From Geosiphon pyriformis (lineage: Eukaryota; Glomeromycota; Glomeromycetes; Archaeosporales; Geosiphonaceae): a stretch of DNA of 11,897 nucleotides. Of this stretch, positions 8,292 to 11,897 are shown piece after piece. The notes below the pieces were generated by a model. That model searched no databases, was not told where the DNA came from, and saw nothing but the letters and a program-made list of their open reading frames with translations. Made by a program: the position numbers and the translations under genes. The stretch is taken from positions 250,001-261,897 of the forward strand of contig JAAOMT010000608.1 of the NCBI GenBank assembly GCA_016748015.1, read 5' to 3'. Position 1 is the stretch's first letter. Each line of letters opens with the position of its first letter.

Positions 8292-10586
8292 TCACTGAGC
8301 TGGATGTTTGAATTTCTTGGGTTTTTCAGGTGTGTCCAATGTCTTGGAGATGAATAAAGAAGGTGGTGATTCTGGGGTTAACTTAAGTTGGCGCGAAATC
8401 CGTATTGATGATATTGTTATTTCCTCCAAAATCATAACCGATTGATCTATTCAAGACTGATTAAATTTAACATTAGATTTCTGCAGTATAGATACCGGCT
8501 CTTTAACAATAGCATATATTACCTTTAATGACATAAGTGAATGGATCATTAGTGGTAACGATAGCAAATCCTTAGGCAATCGTGGAATGTCGAAGCTGAT
8601 CATGTTCTCGAAACGGTAAAGATGCTTATGTGGCATATCCAAGGCATAAATATATGCTTTCCAACCTAAGATGTACATTAAAAGATTTAATATCAGAATT
8701 ACTTAAATTACTTTAAAACAGCTCCATTATTCCTGAAAATTATTAAGTAAAACTTACTAAACACTTGCAATCCGAATACCTTCATTTTCTTGAATATATT
8801 CACATCACCATGCTTTGCTCTGTAGGCAATTAAATTTAACATATCCTTCATTCCCTTTTAAATTTTAATTTTATCATCTCCAAAATGGTCAAGATTATTT
8901 ATATATGGTGGTCCACTAATTCACAAATCATCAGCTCCTGTTCATTATGGCTCCGCAACGCCACAATTATAACTGTTAGTTGGCCCATTCTTCTCCTAAT
9001 GTTTGGCCCTAGTTCCTGATTACGCCTAAATAATGATGCCTTTAATCCAATCTCTCCTACTCTGATAATGTACTTAGCATCAAACAGGTCTTGCAAGGCT
9101 GGAGCAATAATTAACGTAAGCAGTGTATTTTCGCTCATGTCATTATCCAGAAGTGGGCTTGGAACCTTGGTCATTTTTTTCACACTATAATTAAATGTAA
9201 GTTTACATTTTGTATAAAAATATATTTATTTTTTTATAAACAAAACAGTAAAATAAAAAAGTCAATAACATACAAGTTTTCATATGTCCATAGAACATAT
9301 AAAAGATCAATTTTTAAAGGTTGTTGTGTCTGCCGAATTGTGACCCTCAACTGAAAAAGTGCTTCTTCAAGGCTCTCAATAGACTTATAATAATATTGTG
9401 CATACACATTAAATATGAGTGGACAAAAGCTTTATATATTCTCAAGACATTAAAAATAAAATTCAACATACTTTTTTGTCCAGCTTGCTAAGCCAATCTT
9501 CTACTTCATTCAATAATACAAATTTATCCATACACATATTACTCTGCAGTTTTCTCCATAACTGAAAAGAAAACCTTGATTTTATGGTATCATGTTCTCT
9601 GCTTTCACTAAGATCAAGAATATTATAAAAAGCAGCTCTATATAAAAATAAAGTTACAAATTTATAGTTAATAAAGTAAACATATTCAGAGCTTAGAGCT
9701 ACGTATAAATATGATAATACAAACTCGTAGATTCCTAGTCCTTTCTGTTCCTCGACCTTGGCAGATATTTTAACTCCATCAACAATATAAGAGTTATCCT
9801 ATATTAAGTGAGTTAAAATATTTACAATTGTTTGTTTCTTTTGAAACTAAAATCAAGAAAACAAGACATACCAAAATTTTTATCAATGATAGCTCTTCTT
9901 TCTCATCCTTTTTTTGAAAACGCATCATATTCTATATCAATAAAAAGGGATATAAGACTTACATTATAGAATGCTTTCCACTTCAAGCCAGCAGAAGAAT
10001 TCCGAATGTCTGTTAATCATTGGATTTGCACAGAGTATGGCTTCGTGCTCCCAACATGACATAACATGCCACACCATAATGAAATTGAAGCTAAACAACG
10101 CGACACTTTTCTTTCACATCCAGATTAACCCAAATAGCCAGCAGAAATTTTTTTCCAATATTATATGAAAAAAGAAGAAACTATATACTTACTTCGACTT
10201 CACTTTCATATTCCTTCCAAATGTTTGCGAGTGTCATAGCTTCAATTTCTTCACTAAAAGAACAAATGGCAAGTAAATACAATAAGCAAGATTAAAAAGT
10301 CAAAGATGATTTTATTAAAAGTTACATATTTTCTTTTGTTTCCTGCAATAGCAATACCAAAAAAACATATTAACTATGTATATGTAGAAGTTTCAAAAAA
10401 ATTAAAATAAAATAAATTTTTAGCTACCTTTTTTGCCTCTTGTACTGCCTGCTTGCTTTCAATCTTCTTGTCCAAAAAAGTATTCTTTGGTTTTCCAATG
10501 CTTCCATTCCTATTAAATAAATATATATAAATACTGCAGTGGGCCAAAGAAGATGAAAGACCAATGTTCTTATGATGCCTCTTCAT
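8292..10586 (-). pseudogene. Decayed nine-exon gene of a lineage-expanded fungal family
   Basis: Minus-strand exons (transcript order): 10586-10428, 10342-10326, 10253-10193, 10009-9963, 9931-9872, 9798-9472, 9383-9274, 9184-8758, 8665-8292. All intervals are GT-AG, most 72-92 nt. The start chosen is the first ATG after a TATAAA. The N-terminal part is charged and coiled-coil-like (KKIESKQAVQEAKK, IWKEYESEVE). The C-terminal part (NFVKKMTKVPSPLL, NQELGPNIRRRMG, ELMICEL, GPPYINN, LYRFENMISFDIPR) resembles a large uncharacterised Glomeromycotina family, possibly with a PD-(D/E)XK nuclease-like fold; this is from memory. Lesions: a one-base loss near 8915-8917, TAA at 8858-8860, TGA at 8451-8453 with the frame continuing to 8294, a mis-phased junction at 10009, and a 31-nt intron at 9932-9962. 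The hydrophobic part of exon 9798-9472 (about residues 25-55) may hide another intron. The clean remaining splice sites suggest recent decay. Confidence 0.65.
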
Positions 10587-10637
10587 AATTGTACCAACTT
10601 TTGTTGTGTACAAATAAAGTAGGTATATTGGTGAGTG

Positions 10638-10643
10638 TTTATA
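10638..10643 (-). promoter_or_regulatory. TATA box of the minus-strand 8292-10586 gene
   Basis: On the minus strand TATAAA occurs about 52 bases upstream of the ATG at 10586. This is a suitable distance for a short leader. It lies between the start codon and the 60-bp tandem repeat. Confidence 0.45.
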
Positions 10644-10656
10644 AAGAATTTTTTTT

Positions 10657-10852
10657 CAACCAGAAGTCACCAAGCTAACTCTGTGATTAATTAATTTTCT
10701 TTAAAATAAAAATTCTCAACCAGTCGTCACCAAGCTAAATTTATTTTTTGATTAATTTTCTTTTAATTAAAATTTTCAACCAGACGTCACCAAGCTAACT
10801 CAGTGATAAATTAATTTTTTGATTAATTAATTTTCTTTAAATTAAAAATTTT
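10657..10852. repeat. 60-bp tandem repeat, three copies with a conserved 22-bp core
   Basis: Cores beginning CAACCAG and ending GTCACCAAGCTAA start at 10657, 10717 and 10777, exactly 60 bases apart. They are identical except for two bases in the middle (AA, TC, AC). The AT-rich part of each unit (TGATTAATT, TTTTCTTTAA) is also repeated. A fourth, truncated unit ends near 10852 with TTTTCAAG. Read on the minus strand, each core carries GGTGAC, and the third contains the palindrome GACGTC. The array lies within 15 to 210 bases upstream of the TATA box at 10638, so it may be a promoter element array. This is inferred from position. Confidence 0.85.
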
Positions 10853-10860
10853 CAAGCCGA

Positions 10861-11208
10861 TTCTTAAAAGTTGAGGGCTTATAAACTTTATAATTCTCTA
10901 ATTTCTAAAATTCAGTTTTTCGTTTTATTGTCAATTTAAAAAACATAATTCATTTCATCTGTAAAGTTGTGAAACTTGAAATTTTTTTATAATTGCAAAA
11001 ATACCTTCATTGTTAGTGTTATTATTTCTGAAAGTTTAAAAATCTTTAAAAATCCTAGAATCATTAAACTAATTTTGGTCATAACGATTTCGCTCTTAGG
11101 ATAAGTTCTTAAATATGTAAATTATTCTGAATCAAGTTAAACCTACTTTTGCTAAGTTTTATCAAGAGGAATAAAGCCTTCAATAGGGTTTGAAGGAACT
11201 TTTAAATT
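10861..11208. other. Spacer downstream of the lipase-like gene
   Basis: AT-rich DNA holding the presumed 3' untranslated region of the minus-strand lipase-like gene and the distal upstream region of the 8292-10586 pseudogene. No ORF, RNA gene or repeat is supported here. Confidence 0.5.
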
Positions 11209-11897
11209 CTAATCACAATCTGTAATTATCATATCAAAATAAGGTCCATCGTGATCCTCTGGATTTTCACGCTTGTCTTTGTTAATACAATTCTAATAAA
11301 AATCCCAAGTTTTATTGATAACCCAAGTTAATAACTTATAATTAAAAGTTAATAGGTTTGATAAATAAGATTTTAAAACTTTTACCTGATCCTTCTCTAT
11401 AATTCCTGAAGCTGCATTGGTAGCCCCACAAATTATAACTTCATCTTTGACACCACTCTGAAGATACTTCTCGTCTTTAGAGTCTGCTGGTTCTCGTGGG
11501 ATATTATCTTGCTTATTAGTGAATCGTACAGATTTTACAAGACTTGAAACAAATTTTGCGTAAGCTTCGTTGCCAATCCGTGGTTTTCCAAAAGAAAATA
11601 TTTCGATCGATATTGAACGCCTGAGGGTTTTGGCGAGAGAAATGGCAGTAAATTCAGCATATACTGGAAATTAATCAAATGTTTAATTTTTAATTTCTAA
11701 AATAAAGCTCATTTATTTATTTTGGACTTGATGAGGTAAAATAAACCATCTATTCTTGCTTACCACTAGCGATACCATATCCATTAAACTGGAGGGTTAC
11801 CAAATTCGGGAGTGATTCAATTTTTTCTTGCAGACGTTTGATATCCTTATCTACCAATTTCAAATATTTCTGATAGAAACCATTGTGAACTTTGGCA
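11209..11897 (-). CDS. Class-3 lipase-like alpha/beta hydrolase, C-terminal part; nucleophile serine missing
   Basis: Exons on the minus strand: 11897-11764 (continues beyond the edge), 11663-11386 and 11292-11209 (TAG stop), with GT-AG introns of 100 and 93 nt in matching phase. The visible 164 residues follow the Lipase_3 order. VHNGFYQKYL corresponds to the VHxGF motif. FNGYGIASVYAEF sits at the nucleophile elbow, then FSFGKPRIGNEAYAKFV, then RFTNKQDNIPR around the triad Asp, and finally EDHDGPYFDMII, matching the C-terminal His region of Rhizomucor-type lipases. Known members have GHSLG at the elbow; here it reads GYGIA, so Ser is replaced by Gly while Asp and His are present. The product is probably inactive as a classical lipase, or uses another chemistry. 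Reading frames and splice sites are intact, so it is not obviously a pseudogene. The N-terminal half, any signal peptide and the promoter are outside the window. Confidence 0.85.
11293..11385 (-). other. Intron 2 (visible) of the lipase-like gene, 93 nt
   Basis: Donor GTAAAA and acceptor TATTAG on the minus strand, phase 0 between EKDQ and NCINKDK. It is needed to reach the final exon that carries the triad-His motif HDGPYF. Confidence 0.8.
11664..11763 (-). other. Intron 1 (visible) of the lipase-like gene, 100 nt
   Basis: Donor GTAAGC and acceptor TTCCAG on the minus strand. It splits a Val codon three residues after the GYGIA elbow motif. Removing it gives the continuous reading GYGIASVYAEF. 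Confidence 0.8.

Noticed and set aside
8331-8445. Plus-strand frame with SNVLEMNKEGGDSGVNLSW
   Set aside because: It is antisense to the C-terminal tail of the minus-strand pseudogene, whose frame continues in phase past the TGA at 8451 to 8294. The plus frame has no ATG-led exon structure of its own.
9971-10168. Plus-strand 65-codon ORF, and a second open minus-strand frame in the same stretch
   Set aside because: The region is open in several frames because it is less AT-rich. Splice sites and exon phases place it mostly within a 183-nt minus-strand intron, and the plus ORF has no promoter or motif.
1-11897. CRISPR arrays, bacterial operons, rRNA or complete transposons
   Set aside because: No spaced identical repeats of CRISPR type, no ribosome-binding-site-led gene strings, no rRNA-like conserved blocks, and no transposase frame with terminal repeats were seen.

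Overview
This window reads as nuclear DNA of a very AT-rich eukaryote, most likely an arbuscular mycorrhizal fungus of the Rhizophagus type. The grounds are long gene-poor AT-rich stretches, short GT-AG introns (mostly 64 to 100 nt), TATA boxes about 45 to 160 nt upstream of start codons, a class-3 lipase with the C-terminal pattern I associate with these fungi, and a decayed multi-exon gene resembling an expanded Glomeromycotina family. There is no sign of bacterial operon structure. The organism and family calls rest on recollection, not on a search.

Left half (1-7736), plus strand: three small predicted secreted or membrane proteins separated by AT-rich spacers. The first (363-944) has a signal peptide, eleven cysteines in a short N-terminal stretch, and a C-terminal domain resembling He_PIG/cadherin-like Ig domains. 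The second (4026-4419) is a 109-residue Asn/Asp-rich secreted protein, whose frame is only coherent if a 64-nt intron is removed. The third (7062-7736) has a hydrophobic segment followed by a Pro-rich tail, and its start is ambiguous. Each has a TATA-like box upstream. A broken coding relic lies at 5407-5853, and a 16-bp tandem repeat follows the first gene.

Right half (8292-11897), minus strand: a nine-exon gene can be traced from 10586 down to 8292. The splice sites and phases fit well for most exons, but a one-base frameshift, two in-frame stops, one mis-phased junction and one 31-nt intron make it a probable pseudogene. A three-copy 60-bp tandem repeat sits directly upstream of its TATA box. 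At the right edge is the C-terminal part of a class-3 lipase-like protein in three exons. Its nucleophile motif lacks serine, although the Asp and His of the triad appear to be kept.

No coordinated multi-gene system is visible. The region looks like a typical accessory stretch of such a genome: lineage-specific secreted proteins, decaying members of expanded families, and local tandem repeats. Nothing else could be supported in the long spacers.
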